Shown here: positions 24,628 through 33,651 of the stretch, piece after piece
Position numbering within the stretch: the first letter of the stretch is position 1
Layout of the letters: each line of letters starts with the position of its first letter
Assembly (NCBI GenBank): GCA_044226865.1
Contig: JBGAGE010000014.1
Coordinates: 1 to 64,000 of the forward strand
Source of the DNA: TMP-86 sp044226865
GTDB lineage: Bacteria > Pseudomonadota > Gammaproteobacteria > Steroidobacterales > Steroidobacteraceae
Reading direction: 5' to 3'
Length of the DNA: 64,000 nucleotides
Notes under the pieces: model-generated
What the model was told of the DNA's origin: nothing
The model's input: only the letters and a program-made list of their open reading frames with translations
Database searches by the model: none
Program-made: the position numbers and the translations under genes

Positions 24628-24798
24628 TATAATCGCGACCCTCGGCGGGGGTGGTCATGCAGACACGCCTGCGGGTTCGGCGGTTTCAACTGCCGATCCT
24701 TTTGTGCTTTTTTTGCGTGGCAGCCCGCGAGGCTGGCCGCGCCGATAAAGGGGGCCGATGGTCCCCTTTTTGTTTCTGGGGCACCTAACCGGTTGGCG
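24628..24798 (+). promoter_or_regulatory. Promoter and structured leader of the rimP-nusA-infB operon
   Basis: A perfect TATAAT lies at 24628-24633 with a poor -35 (TTTCTT-like). The roughly 150-base leader that follows holds one imperfect hairpin (CGGCGGTT with AACTGCCG near 24680) before a T-rich run, and then the terminator-like hairpin at 24747. In many gammaproteobacteria a tRNA gene occupies this position, but I could not fold one here. The arrangement suggests that entry into the operon is attenuated, possibly through the NusA product. Confidence 0.45.
24747..24771 (+). terminator. Terminator-like hairpin just upstream of rimP
   Basis: AAAGGGGGCC pairs with GGTCCCCTTT around a GAT loop (one G-U pair), followed by further Ts. 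It lies downstream of the TATAAT at 24628 and about 28 bases before rimP, so it would act as an attenuator for the operon or terminate a short leader RNA. Confidence 0.6.
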
Positions 24799-25245
24799 AT
24801 GATGCGTGAAGCTCTGTTGACTATGCTTGCGCCGGTGGTGGAAGGCCGCGGTTTCGAACTCGTCGATATCGAGTTCGCCCCGAGCGGGCGCGGCGGCGTA
24901 TTGCGCTTGTTCATCGATTCCGCCAACGGCGTGAACGTAGATGATTGCGCAAGCGTGAGCCACGCCGTGAGCGAGGCGCTCGAGGTGGAGGATCCGATAC
25001 CGGGGCAATACACCCTGGAGGTTTCCTCACCGGGCTTCGACAGGGTGCTGCGCACGCGCGCCCATTTCGAACGCTTCGTGGGTGAGCGGGTTTTCGTGGA
25101 ATTGAAGGTGCCCTTGAATGGCCGGCGGCGGTTCGCGGGAACGCTGACGCAGGTCGAGCCGCAAGCGGTACGGGTGCAGGTCGATGGGCAGGACTACGAA
25201 CTGCCGTTGGACAGGATTCAGAAGGCGAGGTTGAAGCCCGAGTGA
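24799..25245 (+). CDS. rimP: Ribosome maturation factor RimP
   Basis: This 148-residue protein is required for maturation of the 30S subunit. The N-terminal domain (LLTMLAPVVEGRGFELVDIEF) and the conserved EVSSPGFDRVL motif mark the family. The C-terminal Sm-like domain contains FVGERVFVELK and ends LPLDRIQKARLKPE. Two adjacent ATG codons (24799, 24802) are possible starts, and an in-frame TTG at 24793 is less likely. It is the first gene of the rimP-nusA-infB-rbfA-truB operon, preceded by an attenuator-like leader. Confidence 0.95.
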   Translation: MMREALLTMLAPVVEGRGFELVDIEFAPSGRGGVLRLFIDSANGVNVDDCASVSHAVSEALEVEDPIPGQYTLEVSSPGFDRVLRTRAHFERFVGERVFVELKVPLNGRRRFAGTLTQVEPQAVRVQVDGQDYELPLDRIQKARLKPE

Positions 25246-25297
25246 AGGGCGGCGGTGCCGCGAGGCGCCTTGAGGACGATTTGCAGGAGTTAGTCCG

Positions 25298-26794
25298 ATG
25301 AACAAAGAAATTTTGCTGGCGGTAGACGCGGTTTCCAACGAGAAGGGCGTCGACAAGGAGATCATCTTCGATGCGCTCGAGGCGGCGCTGGCCTCGGCCA
25401 CCCGCAAGAAGTACGGCGAGGAACTCGACGTGCGCGTCTCCATCAACCGCAAGACCGGTGGCTACGACACCTTCCGCCGCTGGAAAGTGTTCGCGGACGA
25501 TTCCAAGGAACTCGAGTTCACCGAGCGCGAGCTGCGCCTGGACGACGCGCGCGACATCGACAAGGACGTGGAGCCGGGCGGCTTCGTCGAGCAGCCGTTG
25601 GAATCCGTTCCCTTCGGCCGCATCCTCGCGCAGACCGCCAAGCAGGTCATCGTGCAGAAGGTGCGCGAAGCCGAACGTGCGCAGGTGGTGGATGCCTACA
25701 AGGACCGGGCCGGCACGCTGGTCAGCGGCATCGTCAAGCGCGTCGACCGCAACGGCATCTATGTGGACCTCGGCGCCAATGCCGAAGGCTTCATTCCGCG
25801 GGAGGAGATGATCCCGCGCGAACCGGTGCGCTCGCAGGACCGCATCAAGGCCTTCCTGAAGGAAGTGCGCTCGGAACCGCGCGGCCCGCAGCTGTTCCTG
25901 TCGCGCACCGCGCCGGAATTCCTCATCGAGCTGTTCAAGCTCGAGGTACCGGAAGTCGGCCAGGGCCTCATCAACATCCTGGGCGCCGCGCGTGATCCCG
26001 GCGTGCGCGCCAAGATCGCGGTGCGCAGCAACGACCCGCGCATCGATCCCGTCGGCGCCTGCGTCGGCATGCGCGGCTCGCGCGTGCAGGCGGTGTCCAA
26101 CGAGATCGCCGGCGAGCGTGTCGACATCATTCCCTTCGATGACAACTCCGCCCAGTTCGTCATCAATGCCATGGCGCCGGCGGAGGTCACCTCCATCGTC
26201 GTGGACGAGGACTCGCATGCGATGGACATTGCGGTGTCCGAGGACAAGCTCTCGCAGGCCATCGGCCGCGGCGGCCAGAACATCCGGCTGGCGAGCGAGC
26301 TCACCGGCTGGGAGCTGAACGTCATGAGCGAATCGCAGGCCGAGGCCAAGAGCGAGAGCGAATCGCTCGCCCTGCGCGAGACCTTCATGAAGCAATTGGA
26401 CGTCGACGCTGACGTCGCCAGCATCCTGGTGCAGGAAGGCTTCTCCACCATCGAGGAAATCGCCTACGTGCCGGCCAGCGAGCTGAACGGCATCGAGGAA
26501 TTCGACGAGGAAATCATCAAGGAGCTGCGTAACCGCGCCCGCGACGTGCTGCTCACGCAGGCCATCGCCAGCGAGGAATCGCTCGACGGCGCGGAGGCCA
26601 CGGCCGACCTCATCGACTCGGTTGGCGAGGAGATGGCCAAGACGCTCGCCACCAAGGGCGTGAAGTCGCGCGACGACCTTGCCGATCTTGCCGTGGACGA
26701 ACTCGTCGAGTTCACCGGCATCGATGACAAGAAGGCGGCCGAGATCATTCTCGAGGCCCGCAAACACTGGTTCGCCGACGAGGCGAAGGCCTAA
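25298..26794 (+). CDS. nusA: Transcription termination/antitermination factor NusA
   Basis: This 498-residue protein binds RNA polymerase and nascent RNA, modulating pausing, termination and antitermination. Seen in order are the N-terminal polymerase-binding domain (MNKEILLAVDAVSNEKGV), the S1 domain around GTLVSGIVKRVDRNGIYVDLG, and two KH domains with GACVGMRGSRVQ and SQAIGRGGQNIRLAS. Two acidic C-terminal repeats (from about residue 365) complete it, typical of gammaproteobacteria. CAGGAG precedes the ATG. It lies 52 bases after rimP and 10 before infB. Confidence 0.97.
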   Translation: MNKEILLAVDAVSNEKGVDKEIIFDALEAALASATRKKYGEELDVRVSINRKTGGYDTFRRWKVFADDSKELEFTERELRLDDARDIDKDVEPGGFVEQPLESVPFGRILAQTAKQVIVQKVREAERAQVVDAYKDRAGTLVSGIVKRVDRNGIYVDLGANAEGFIPREEMIPREPVRSQDRIKAFLKEVRSEPRGPQLFLSRTAPEFLIELFKLEVPEVGQGLINILGAARDPGVRAKIAVRSNDPRIDPVGACVGMRGSRVQAVSNEIAGERVDIIPFDDNSAQFVINAMAPAEVTSIVVDEDSHAMDIAVSEDKLSQAIGRGGQNIRLASELTGWELNVMSESQAEAKSESESLALRETFMKQLDVDADVASILVQEGFSTIEEIAYVPASELNGIEEFDEEIIKELRNRARDVLLTQAIASEESLDGAEATADLIDSVGEEMAKTLATKGVKSRDDLADLAVDELVEFTGIDDKKAAEIILEARKHWFADEAKA

Positions 26795-26804
26795 AGGATC
26801 TACT

Positions 26805-29309
26805 ATGGCGGATGTCACGGTCGCACAATTTGCCGAGGTGCTGAAGGTCCCGGTCGACCGGCTGCTGCTGCAGCTCGACCAGGCCGGCATCAAGGTGGCC
26901 GGAGCGCAGGATATGATCAGCGAGGAGGCGAAGCATGAACTGCTCACGCACCTGCGGCGCAGTCACGGCAACGAACAATCGGCGGATGCCGCGCCACGCA
27001 AGATCACGCTCAAGCGCAAGTCGCAATCCGAGCTGAAGCTGGCGAGCCCGCAGGGGCGCGCCCGCACGGTCAATGTCGAAGTGCGCAGCAAGCGCACCTA
27101 CATCAAGCGCGAGGTGCTCGAGGACCAGGCTCGGCATCAGCAGGAAGAGCTGGATCGCCAGCGCGAGGCCGAGGAGCAGGCGCGGGCCGCTGCCGAAGCC
27201 GAGGAGTCGGGCCGCCGCGAACGCGAGCGTCTCGACCGCGAGCGGCAGGAGGAGGAAGCACGCCGCCGCTCCGACGAAGAGAACAAGAAGCGCGCCGCGG
27301 AAGACGAGGCGCGCCGCATCGCCGATCAGCAGGCGCGCGAGCAGGCCGAGCGTGAGCGCAAGACCAGCGCGGCAAAGCCCGTCAAGGCCGTGCGTCCCGC
27401 GGAGGACGACAAATCCACGCGTTACGGCCGGCAGGAATTGCACATCAGCGGCGATGTCAGCGCCCGCCACAAGAAGAAGAAGTCCCGCGACGGCCGCCGC
27501 CGCCCGATGGGCGGCGATTCCGACGGCAAGCACGGTTTCGAGATGCCCACCGCCAAGGTGGTGCGTGAAGTGCCCATCGGCGAGGCCATGAGCGTGGGCG
27601 AGCTGGCGCAGAAGATGGCGGTGAAGGCCACCGAAGTCATCAAGACCTTGATGACCATGGGCGTGATGGCCACCATCAACCAGATGATCGACCAGGACAC
27701 CGCGGTCCTGGTGGTGGAGGAACTCGGCCACACGCCGGTCCTGCGCAAGGAAAACGTGATTGAAGAGGACCTGCAGGGCACCGCGGGGGGCGCCCACGAG
27801 GGTGTGGCACGCCCGCCGGTGGTGACGGTCATGGGACACGTCGACCACGGCAAGACCTCGCTCCTGGATTACATCCGCCGCACCAAGGTTGCGGCGGGCG
27901 AGGCCGGCGGCATCACCCAGCACATCGGCGCCTACCATGTGCAGACTGCCAAGGGACTGATCACCTTCCTGGATACGCCCGGCCACGCGGCGTTCACCTC
28001 GATGCGTGCGCGCGGCGCGCAGGTGACCGACATCGTCATCCTGGTGGTGGGCGCGGACGATGGCGTCATGCCGCAGACGGTCGAGGCCGTGCAGCATGCC
28101 AAGGCGGCCGGAGTTCCCATCGTGGTTGCGGTCAACAAGGTCGACAAGCCCGAAGCCGACCCTGAAAAGGTCAAGCAGGAGCTCACCAAGCACGGTGTCA
28201 TCCCCGAAGAATGGGGCGGCGAGAACATGTTCGTGAACGTCTCGGCGCGCACCGGCCAGGGCATCGATGATTTGCTCGACATCCTGCTGCTGCAGGCCGA
28301 AGTGCTGGAATTGAAGGCACCGGTGGAAGGCCTCGCCGGCGGCTACGTGATCGAATCGAGCCTGGAAAAGGGGCGCGGCGCGGTGGCCACGGTGCTCGTG
28401 CAGCGCGGCACGCTCAAGCTGGGCGACCCGTTGCTCGCGGGGCAGGAGTTCGGGCGAGTGCGTGCCATGTTCGACGAGGCGGGCCGCCCGGTGGAATCCG
28501 CCGGTCCGTCCATCCCCGTGGTCGTGCTGGGCCTTTCCGGCGCGCCGAATGCGGGCGATGAATTGCTGGTGATGGAGACCGAGCGCCGTGCGCGCGAAGT
28601 CGCCATGCATCGCCAGGCGAAGCTGCGCGAAGCGAAGCTCGCCAAGCAGAGCGCGAACATCCAGGACGTGTTCTCCACCCTGGGCGAGGCGAAGGCCAAT
28701 GTGGTGCAGGTGCTCATCAAGGCGGACGTGCAGGGCAGCGTGGAAGCGCTGCGCGAAGCGCTCGTCGGGCTGTCCACCGGCGAAGTGGCGGTCAACGTGG
28801 TTGCCTCCGGCGTCGGTGGCCTCACCGAGTCCGACATCACCCTCGCGCAGGCCTCCAAGGCGCGCGTCATCGCCTTCAACGTGCGCGGTGATTCGGCCGC
28901 CCGTACCGCCATCAAGGAGACCGGCCTCGACGTCCGCTACTACAGCATCATCTACGAGGCCATCGACGACATGCGTGCGTTGATGACCGGCCTGCTGGCG
29001 CCGGAGGTGAAGGAGCAGATCGTGGGCCTGGCCGAGGTGCGCAACGTATTCCGTTCCAGCAAGTTCGGCACGGTGGCGGGTTGCATGGTGGTCGATGGCT
29101 ACGTGCGCCGCAATTTCCCGATCCGCGTACTGCGCGACAACGTGGTGATCTTCGAAGGCGCGCTCGAATCGCTCAAGCGCTTCAAGGATGACGTCAACGA
29201 AGTGCGCGCCGGCACGGAGTGCGGCATCGGCGTGAAGAACTACAACGACGTGCGCGAGGGCGACCAGATCGAGTGCTATTCGCGGGTCGAGGTGGCGCGC
29301 ACGCTGTAG
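26805..29309 (+). CDS. infB: Translation initiation factor IF-2
   Basis: This 834-residue GTPase brings initiator tRNA to the 30S subunit and promotes subunit joining. The chosen start (MADVTVAQFAEVLKV) is preceded by AAAGGA at six bases. The N-terminal region has an IF2-N module, a long highly charged coiled segment rich in Glu/Arg (about residues 115-205), and a second IF2-N module. The G domain has GHVDHGKTS (G1), DTPGH (G3) and NKVDKPEAD (G4). Domains II to IV follow and end with the tRNA-binding C-terminus. Internal starts giving shorter isoforms, as known in E. coli, are possible. Confidence 0.97.
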   Translation: MADVTVAQFAEVLKVPVDRLLLQLDQAGIKVAGAQDMISEEAKHELLTHLRRSHGNEQSADAAPRKITLKRKSQSELKLASPQGRARTVNVEVRSKRTYIKREVLEDQARHQQEELDRQREAEEQARAAAEAEESGRRERERLDRERQEEEARRRSDEENKKRAAEDEARRIADQQAREQAERERKTSAAKPVKAVRPAEDDKSTRYGRQELHISGDVSARHKKKKSRDGRRRPMGGDSDGKHGFEMPTAKVVREVPIGEAMSVGELAQKMAVKATEVIKTLMTMGVMATINQMIDQDTAVLVVEELGHTPVLRKENVIEEDLQGTAGGAHEGVARPPVVTVMGHVDHGKTSLLDYIRRTKVAAGEAGGITQHIGAYHVQTAKGLITFLDTPGHAAFTSMRARGAQVTDIVILVVGADDGVMPQTVEAVQHAKAAGVPIVVAVNKVDKPEADPEKVKQELTKHGVIPEEWGGENMFVNVSARTGQGIDDLLDILLLQAEVLELKAPVEGLAGGYVIESSLEKGRGAVATVLVQRGTLKLGDPLLAGQEFGRVRAMFDEAGRPVESAGPSIPVVVLGLSGAPNAGDELLVMETERRAREVAMHRQAKLREAKLAKQSANIQDVFSTLGEAKANVVQVLIKADVQGSVEALREALVGLSTGEVAVNVVASGVGGLTESDITLAQASKARVIAFNVRGDSAARTAIKETGLDVRYYSIIYEAIDDMRALMTGLLAPEVKEQIVGLAEVRNVFRSSKFGTVAGCMVVDGYVRRNFPIRVLRDNVVIFEGALESLKRFKDDVNEVRAGTECGIGVKNYNDVREGDQIECYSRVEVARTL

Positions 29310-29324
29310 CGCGCGAACCCGCCG

Positions 29325-29693
29325 ATGGCCAAGGATAATCCGCGCCGCAAGCGTCTGGGAGAACAGATCCAGCGCGAATTGTCCGATCTATTGCGCCGCG
29401 AGGTGAAGGACGCGCGCATCGGCAACGTCACCATCACCGGGGTGGATGTCACGCCGGACCTGCGTGAGGCCAAGGTGTTCTACCTGGTGTTCGGGCACGA
29501 CGGCCCGGAGCCGCGTGTGCAGGCGGGCCTGGAAAGCGCGGCGCCGTTCCTGCGCTCGGCGCTGACGCGCGCCCTGCAGATCCGCTACACGCCGGCGCTG
29601 CGTTTCGCGCTGGATGATTCCATCGAACGCGGCGTGCGCCTCACCCAGCTCATCGATTCGGTCACCAAACCACGCGGCGGCGACGACGAGTGA
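29325..29693 (+). CDS. rbfA: Ribosome-binding factor A
   Basis: This 122-residue KH-like protein binds the 30S subunit late in assembly and is needed for 16S rRNA 5' maturation and cold growth. The family core is visible as RRKRLGEQIQRELSDLLRREVKD, seen in overlapping parts, followed by VTITGVDVTPDLREAKVFY and the helix carrying PFLRSALTRALQIRYTPALRF. It starts 15 bases after infB and overlaps truB by GTGA. Confidence 0.96.
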   Translation: MAKDNPRRKRLGEQIQRELSDLLRREVKDARIGNVTITGVDVTPDLREAKVFYLVFGHDGPEPRVQAGLESAAPFLRSALTRALQIRYTPALRFALDDSIERGVRLTQLIDSVTKPRGGDDE

Positions 29694-30580
29694 GGGATGC
29701 CGTTCACGGCATCCTGCTGCTCGACAAGCCCTTGGGATTGACCTCGGCGGCCGCCGTCGCGCGCTTGAAGCATCTCTACCATGCCTCCAAGGTGGGCCAC
29801 ATGGGCTCGCTCGATCCGCTGGCCACCGGCCTGTTGGCTATCTGCTTCGGCGAGGCCACCAAGTTCGGCGCCCATTTGCTGGAAGCCGACAAGACCTACC
29901 GCGTCGGGGTGCGCCTGGGCGAGCGCACGCCCAGCGCGGACCTGGAAACGGAGGTTTGCGAGCGTGCAGCGGTGCCACCCTTGAGTGAGGCGCAGATGCG
30001 CGAGGCGCTTGCCGGGTTCCCTCGGCAGTATCAGCAGACCCCACCCATGCACTCGGCCATCAAACAAGGCGGCAAGCCTTTGTATTCGCTGGCCCGCGCA
30101 GGCGTCACGGTGGAACGGCTAGCGCGCGAGGTGCGGATCTTCCGCCTGGAGCTGTTGAGTTGGGCCTCGCCCGACCTGACCTTCGATGTCAGCGTTTCCA
30201 AGGGCACCTACATCCGGACGCTGGCCGAGGATATCGCCTCGCGGCTGGGCACCTGCGGACATCTCACCGCCCTGCGCCGCCTGGGGGTGGCCCCCTTCGA
30301 TCACCATCCCATGTGCACCTTGGCGGAACTCGAGGCCTTGGCGCCCGAGGAGCGCTTGCGCCGGCTCCTGCCGGCGGATGCGGCCTTGGCCGATGTGCCG
30401 CGGTTGGACGTCGATGCCGGTCAAAGCGCCGAGTTGCGGCTTGGCCGAAGCACGCCGGTGGCGGCGGCCGGGTTGCCGCGGGTGCGCATTTATGGCCCCG
30501 GGGAGGCATTTTTGGGCCTGGGAGAGGTTTTGGCGGACGGCATGCTGGCGCCACGGCGGCTGATCGCGGCAGGGGATTGA
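29690..30580 (+). CDS. truB: tRNA pseudouridine-55 synthase TruB
   Basis: This 296-residue enzyme makes pseudouridine 55 in the T-loop of all elongator tRNAs. The catalytic motif GSLDPLATGLL carries the nucleophilic Asp (D42), and the N-terminal GILLLDKPLGLTS is characteristic. The thumb and forefinger regions (YQQTPPMHSAIKQGGKPLY, and VSKGTYIRTLAEDI) are intact. A C-terminal PUA-like domain follows. The GTG start overlaps the rbfA stop (GTGA), so translation is coupled. Confidence 0.96.
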   Translation: MRDAVHGILLLDKPLGLTSAAAVARLKHLYHASKVGHMGSLDPLATGLLAICFGEATKFGAHLLEADKTYRVGVRLGERTPSADLETEVCERAAVPPLSEAQMREALAGFPRQYQQTPPMHSAIKQGGKPLYSLARAGVTVERLAREVRIFRLELLSWASPDLTFDVSVSKGTYIRTLAEDIASRLGTCGHLTALRRLGVAPFDHHPMCTLAELEALAPEERLRRLLPADAALADVPRLDVDAGQSAELRLGRSTPVAAAGLPRVRIYGPGEAFLGLGEVLADGMLAPRRLIAAGD

Positions 30581-30588
30581 ATACTCAC

Positions 30589-30617
30589 TTGAGGGCGAGG
30601 AGGCCGGCGGGTACAAT
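30589..30617 (+). promoter_or_regulatory. Promoter of rpsO-pnp
   Basis: TTGAGG (30589-30594), a 17-base spacer and TACAAT (30612-30617) lie just after truB and about 50 bases before rpsO. This is one of the best sigma70 promoters in the window and fits the separately regulated rpsO-pnp unit. Confidence 0.7.
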
Positions 30618-30663
30618 GCGCGGCTTCCTAAAGGTCCTAAGTTATTGATTGAGGTTTGATTTA

Positions 30664-30933
30664 ATGCCACTTAATCGTGAACAAAAAACCGCCGTCGTCG
30701 GCAAGTTTCAGCGCTCGACCCACGACACCGGTTCCCCGGAAGTGCAGATCGCGCTCCTGTCCGAACGCATCAACGGCCTGAGCCAGCATTTCACCACGCA
30801 CAAGGCAGATCATGCCTCGCGCCGCGGCCTTCTCAAGATGGTCAATCAGCGGCGCAAGCTTCTGGACTACCTCAAGAGCACGACGCCGGAAAAGTATTCT
30901 CAAGTCGTCGAACGACTGGGCCTGCGCCGTTAA
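30664..30933 (+). CDS. rpsO: 30S ribosomal protein S15
   Basis: This is the 89-residue primary 16S rRNA-binding protein of the 30S platform. The full family sequence is present, including FQRSTHDTGSPEVQIALLSE and HASRRGLLKMVNQRRKLLDY. The start at 30664 gives the canonical length and has GAGG nine bases upstream; an in-frame ATG five codons earlier is not conserved. In other gammaproteobacteria S15 represses its own translation through an mRNA fold near the start, and the leader here could host such a structure. pnp follows 76 bases later. Confidence 0.97.
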   Translation: MPLNREQKTAVVGKFQRSTHDTGSPEVQIALLSERINGLSQHFTTHKADHASRRGLLKMVNQRRKLLDYLKSTTPEKYSQVVERLGLRR

Positions 30934-31009
30934 TCCTCGCAGCGCGGCGCTCGTCATCCGCGGTGCCGCCGTTGCCTCCATCTGCCGATACAAGTAAGGG
31001 GTAGTTCAC

Positions 31010-33097
31010 GTGACTGCTATCAAGAAGACTTTCAATTATGGTGAGTCCGATCTCACCATCGAAACCGGCGAGATGGCTCGTCAGGCCGACGGCGCCGTCG
31101 TCGTTTCCATGAATGAAACCGTGGTGCTGGTCACTGCGGTGGGCAAGCGCCAGGCCGTTCCGGGCCGCGATTTCTTCCCGCTCACCGTCAATTACCAGGA
31201 GAAGACCTACGCTGCGGGCCGCATTCCCGGCGGCTTCTTCAAGCGCGAGGGCCGGCCCACCGAGAAGGAAACGCTCACCTCCCGCCTCATCGATCGCCCC
31301 ATCCGTCCGTTGTTCCCCGAGGGCTTCAACCACGACGTGCAGGTCATCGCCACCGTACTGTCGGTCAACGCCGAAGTCGATCCGGATGTCGCCTCCGTCA
31401 TCGGTGCATCCGCCGCGCTCGCGATTTCCGGCATGCCCTACATCAGCCCGATTGCCGCGGCGCGCGTCGGCTACATCAAGGGCCAGTACGTGTTGAACCC
31501 CACGGCCTCGCAGTTGCTCGAATCCGACCTCGATCTGGTGGTCGCGGGCACCGACGAAGGCGTGCTGATGGTGGAGTCCGAAGCCAACTGCCTGCCCGAA
31601 GACGTCATGCTCGGCGCAGTCACGTTCGGCCACGAGAAGATGCAGGTCGCCATCAAGGCCATCAAGGAACTGGCTGCACAGGCCGGCAAGCCGAAATGGG
31701 ATTGGGCGGCCCCCGAGCAGAACACGGCGCTCAAGCAGGCCGTGGCCGCCCGTGCGGAGAAGGAACTGGCTGCCGCTTACGCCATCACCGAGAAGCAGCC
31801 GCGTCACACCAAGATCGGAGAATTGAAGAAGGCGGTGCTCGCTGCGCTGAGCAGCGGCGATGCCCCGCAGTTCACGGCGGAGCAGGTGGGTACCGAGTTC
31901 GCCAACCTCGAATACCGCCTGGTGCGCGAGCGCATCCTGGATGGGCATCCGCGCATCGACGGCCGCGACACCAAGACCGTGCGGCCCATCAACATCCGCA
32001 CCGGCGTGCTGGCGCGCACCCACGGCTCCGCGCTGTTCACGCGCGGCGAGACCCAGGCGCTGGTGGTCACCACGCTGGGCACCGGCCGTGACGCGCAGAT
32101 CATCGACGGGCTGACCGGCGAGCGCAAAGAGCCGTTCATGCTGCACTACAACTTCCCGCCGTTCAGCGTCGGCGAGACCGGCATGGTGGGTTCGCCCAAG
32201 CGCCGCGAGATCGGCCACGGCAACCTCGCCAAGCGCGGCGTGAAGGCCGTGATGCCGGGATTGGACAAGTTCCCCTACGTCCTGCGCGTCGTGTCGGAAA
32301 TCTTCGAGTCCAACGGCTCCAGCTCGATGGCCTCGGTGTGCGGCACCAGCCTGTCGCTGATGGATGCGGGCGTGCCCATCAAGGCGCCGGTGGCGGGTGT
32401 CGCCATGGGCCTGGTGAAGGAAGGCTCGCGTTACCAGGTGCTCACCGACATCCTCGGTGACGAAGACCACCTCGGCGACATGGATTTCAAGGTGGCGGGC
32501 ACGAAGGAAGGCGTCACCGCACTGCAGATGGACATCAAGATCACGAGCATCACGCGCGAGATCATGAAGGTTGCGCTGGACCAGGCCCGCGAAGGCCGCC
32601 TGCACATCCTCAATGAGATGAACAAGGTGCTGGCGAAGCCGCGCGAGAACATGTCCGAGTGGGCGCCGACCATCATCACCCTCAAGATCGATCCGGAGAA
32701 GATCCGCGACGTCATCGGCAAGGGTGGCGCGGTCATCCGCCAGATCACCGAGGAGACCGGCACGTCGATCGACATCGAGAATGACGGCACGGTGAAGATT
32801 GCCTCGGTGCAGGGTCCGGCGGGCCGCGAAGCCCAGCGCCGCATCGAACTGATCACCGCGGATGTCGAAGTGGGCCGCATCTATGAAGGCCGTGTCGCGC
32901 GCCTCATGGACTTCGGCGCCTTCGTCACCATCCTCCCCGGCCGCGACGGCCTGGTGCACATCTCGCAGATCTCCGAGGAGCGCGTCGAGCGCGTCGGCGA
33001 TAAGCTCAAGGAAGGCGATGTCGTGCGCGTGAAGGTGCTGGAAGTCGACCGTCAGGGGCGTGTGCGCCTGTCGATGCGCAACGTCGACGCCGCCTGA
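31010..33097 (+). CDS. pnp: Polyribonucleotide nucleotidyltransferase (PNPase)
   Basis: This 695-residue phosphorolytic 3'-5' exoribonuclease is a trimer and part of the RNA degradosome. Two RNase PH domains are seen, the first with RPIRPLFPEGFNHDVQV. The second carries the catalytic core around FESNGSSSMASVCGTSLSLM and LGDEDHLGDMDFKVAGT. The C-terminus has a KH domain (IRDVIGKGGAVIRQITEETG) and an S1 domain (YEGRVARLMDFGAFVTILPG). It starts with GTG, preceded by AAGGGG at about eight bases. A strong terminator follows the gene. Confidence 0.97.
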   Translation: MTAIKKTFNYGESDLTIETGEMARQADGAVVVSMNETVVLVTAVGKRQAVPGRDFFPLTVNYQEKTYAAGRIPGGFFKREGRPTEKETLTSRLIDRPIRPLFPEGFNHDVQVIATVLSVNAEVDPDVASVIGASAALAISGMPYISPIAAARVGYIKGQYVLNPTASQLLESDLDLVVAGTDEGVLMVESEANCLPEDVMLGAVTFGHEKMQVAIKAIKELAAQAGKPKWDWAAPEQNTALKQAVAARAEKELAAAYAITEKQPRHTKIGELKKAVLAALSSGDAPQFTAEQVGTEFANLEYRLVRERILDGHPRIDGRDTKTVRPINIRTGVLARTHGSALFTRGETQALVVTTLGTGRDAQIIDGLTGERKEPFMLHYNFPPFSVGETGMVGSPKRREIGHGNLAKRGVKAVMPGLDKFPYVLRVVSEIFESNGSSSMASVCGTSLSLMDAGVPIKAPVAGVAMGLVKEGSRYQVLTDILGDEDHLGDMDFKVAGTKEGVTALQMDIKITSITREIMKVALDQAREGRLHILNEMNKVLAKPRENMSEWAPTIITLKIDPEKIRDVIGKGGAVIRQITEETGTSIDIENDGTVKIASVQGPAGREAQRRIELITADVEVGRIYEGRVARLMDFGAFVTILPGRDGLVHISQISEERVERVGDKLKEGDVVRVKVLEVDRQGRVRLSMRNVDAA

Positions 33098-33122
33098 ACT
33101 GCGCCGATCGAGCCGGGCAATG

Positions 33123-33162
33123 AAAAAGCCCGCGGCGCCGTCAGGCACCGCGGGCTTTTTTC
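33123..33162. terminator. Bidirectional terminator after pnp
   Basis: AAAAAGCCCGCGG pairs with CCGCGGGCTTTTTT around a short GC-rich loop, with a T-run on both strands. It serves pnp (plus) and the convergent PhaR-like gene (minus). Confidence 0.92.
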
Positions 33163-33175
33163 TTTGGCGCGCCCT

Positions 33176-33499
33176 TCAGTGATGGTGCTCGGTTGCGAAC
33201 GTTCGCATGCTCTGCTCCAGGTAGCTGCCGACGAGATTGTGCGAGGGTTCCCCGTAGGCACGGATCACGTTGGCGAGAAACTCCTGGCTCAACACCGGCG
33301 ATCCTTGATGCTCCTGCTCCGAGATCACCTGCAGCAGGATACTGCGTGTGATGTCCATGTTGGATTTCTTGTCGACGACGATGAATTCGGTCTTGTCGAT
33401 GACCAGGCGCTTGATCTCCGCCAGGGTGATGTAGCGGCTTTCGAAGGTGTCGTACAGGCGCCTGTTCGGGTACTTCTTGATGACTCGCGGTTCACTCAT
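33176..33499 (-). CDS. PhaR-like polyhydroxyalkanoate synthesis regulator, short form
   Basis: This 107-residue protein is nearly all the PHB/PHA accumulation regulator DNA-binding domain. The core VIKKYPNRRLYDTFESRYIT is present, followed by LAEIKRLVIDKTEFIVVDKKS. A second segment (ITRSILLQVISEQEHQG) begins the accumulation-regulator repeat. Typical PhaR repressors are 150-200 residues with a longer C-terminus, so this is a shortened version ending in FATEHHH. No PHA synthase or phasin gene lies in the window. It probably regulates granule or carbon-storage genes elsewhere. Confidence 0.85.
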   Translation of the reverse strand: MSEPRVIKKYPNRRLYDTFESRYITLAEIKRLVIDKTEFIVVDKKSNMDITRSILLQVISEQEHQGSPVLSQEFLANVIRAYGEPSHNLVGSYLEQSMRTFATEHHH

Positions 33500-33610
33500 T
33501 TCCGGCTCCTCGCATGTTGATCCCGCGCGCCGATGTCAATCCGGCCCTGGATATCTACAGCGTCGAGAGGATCCGCGGTTGGATTCCATACAGCTGATTG
33601 CAGTGCGATA

Positions 33611-33638
33611 AGAATAGCGCAATGCGGCGCTGGCGCAA
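33611..33638 (-). promoter_or_regulatory. Promoter of the PhaR-like gene
   Basis: On the minus strand TTGCGC, a 16-base spacer and TATTCT are seen, about 110 bases upstream of the ATG. The two hexamers are fair matches to sigma70. Confidence 0.45.
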
Positions 33639-33651
33639 CCGCACATGCCAG

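Noticed and set aside
24640..24725. A possible tRNA gene before rimP
   Set aside because: Some pieces resemble a tRNA-Leu D-arm, but no acceptor stem, anticodon arm or T-arm can be folded; better explained as a leader.
24911..28610. Long minus-strand open frames opposite nusA and infB
   Set aside because: They are complementary shadows of highly conserved genes with no recognisable domain.
33500..33651. Coding sequence between the PhaR-like gene and gluQ
   Set aside because: Only short, motif-free frames are present; a minus-strand promoter explains the region better.
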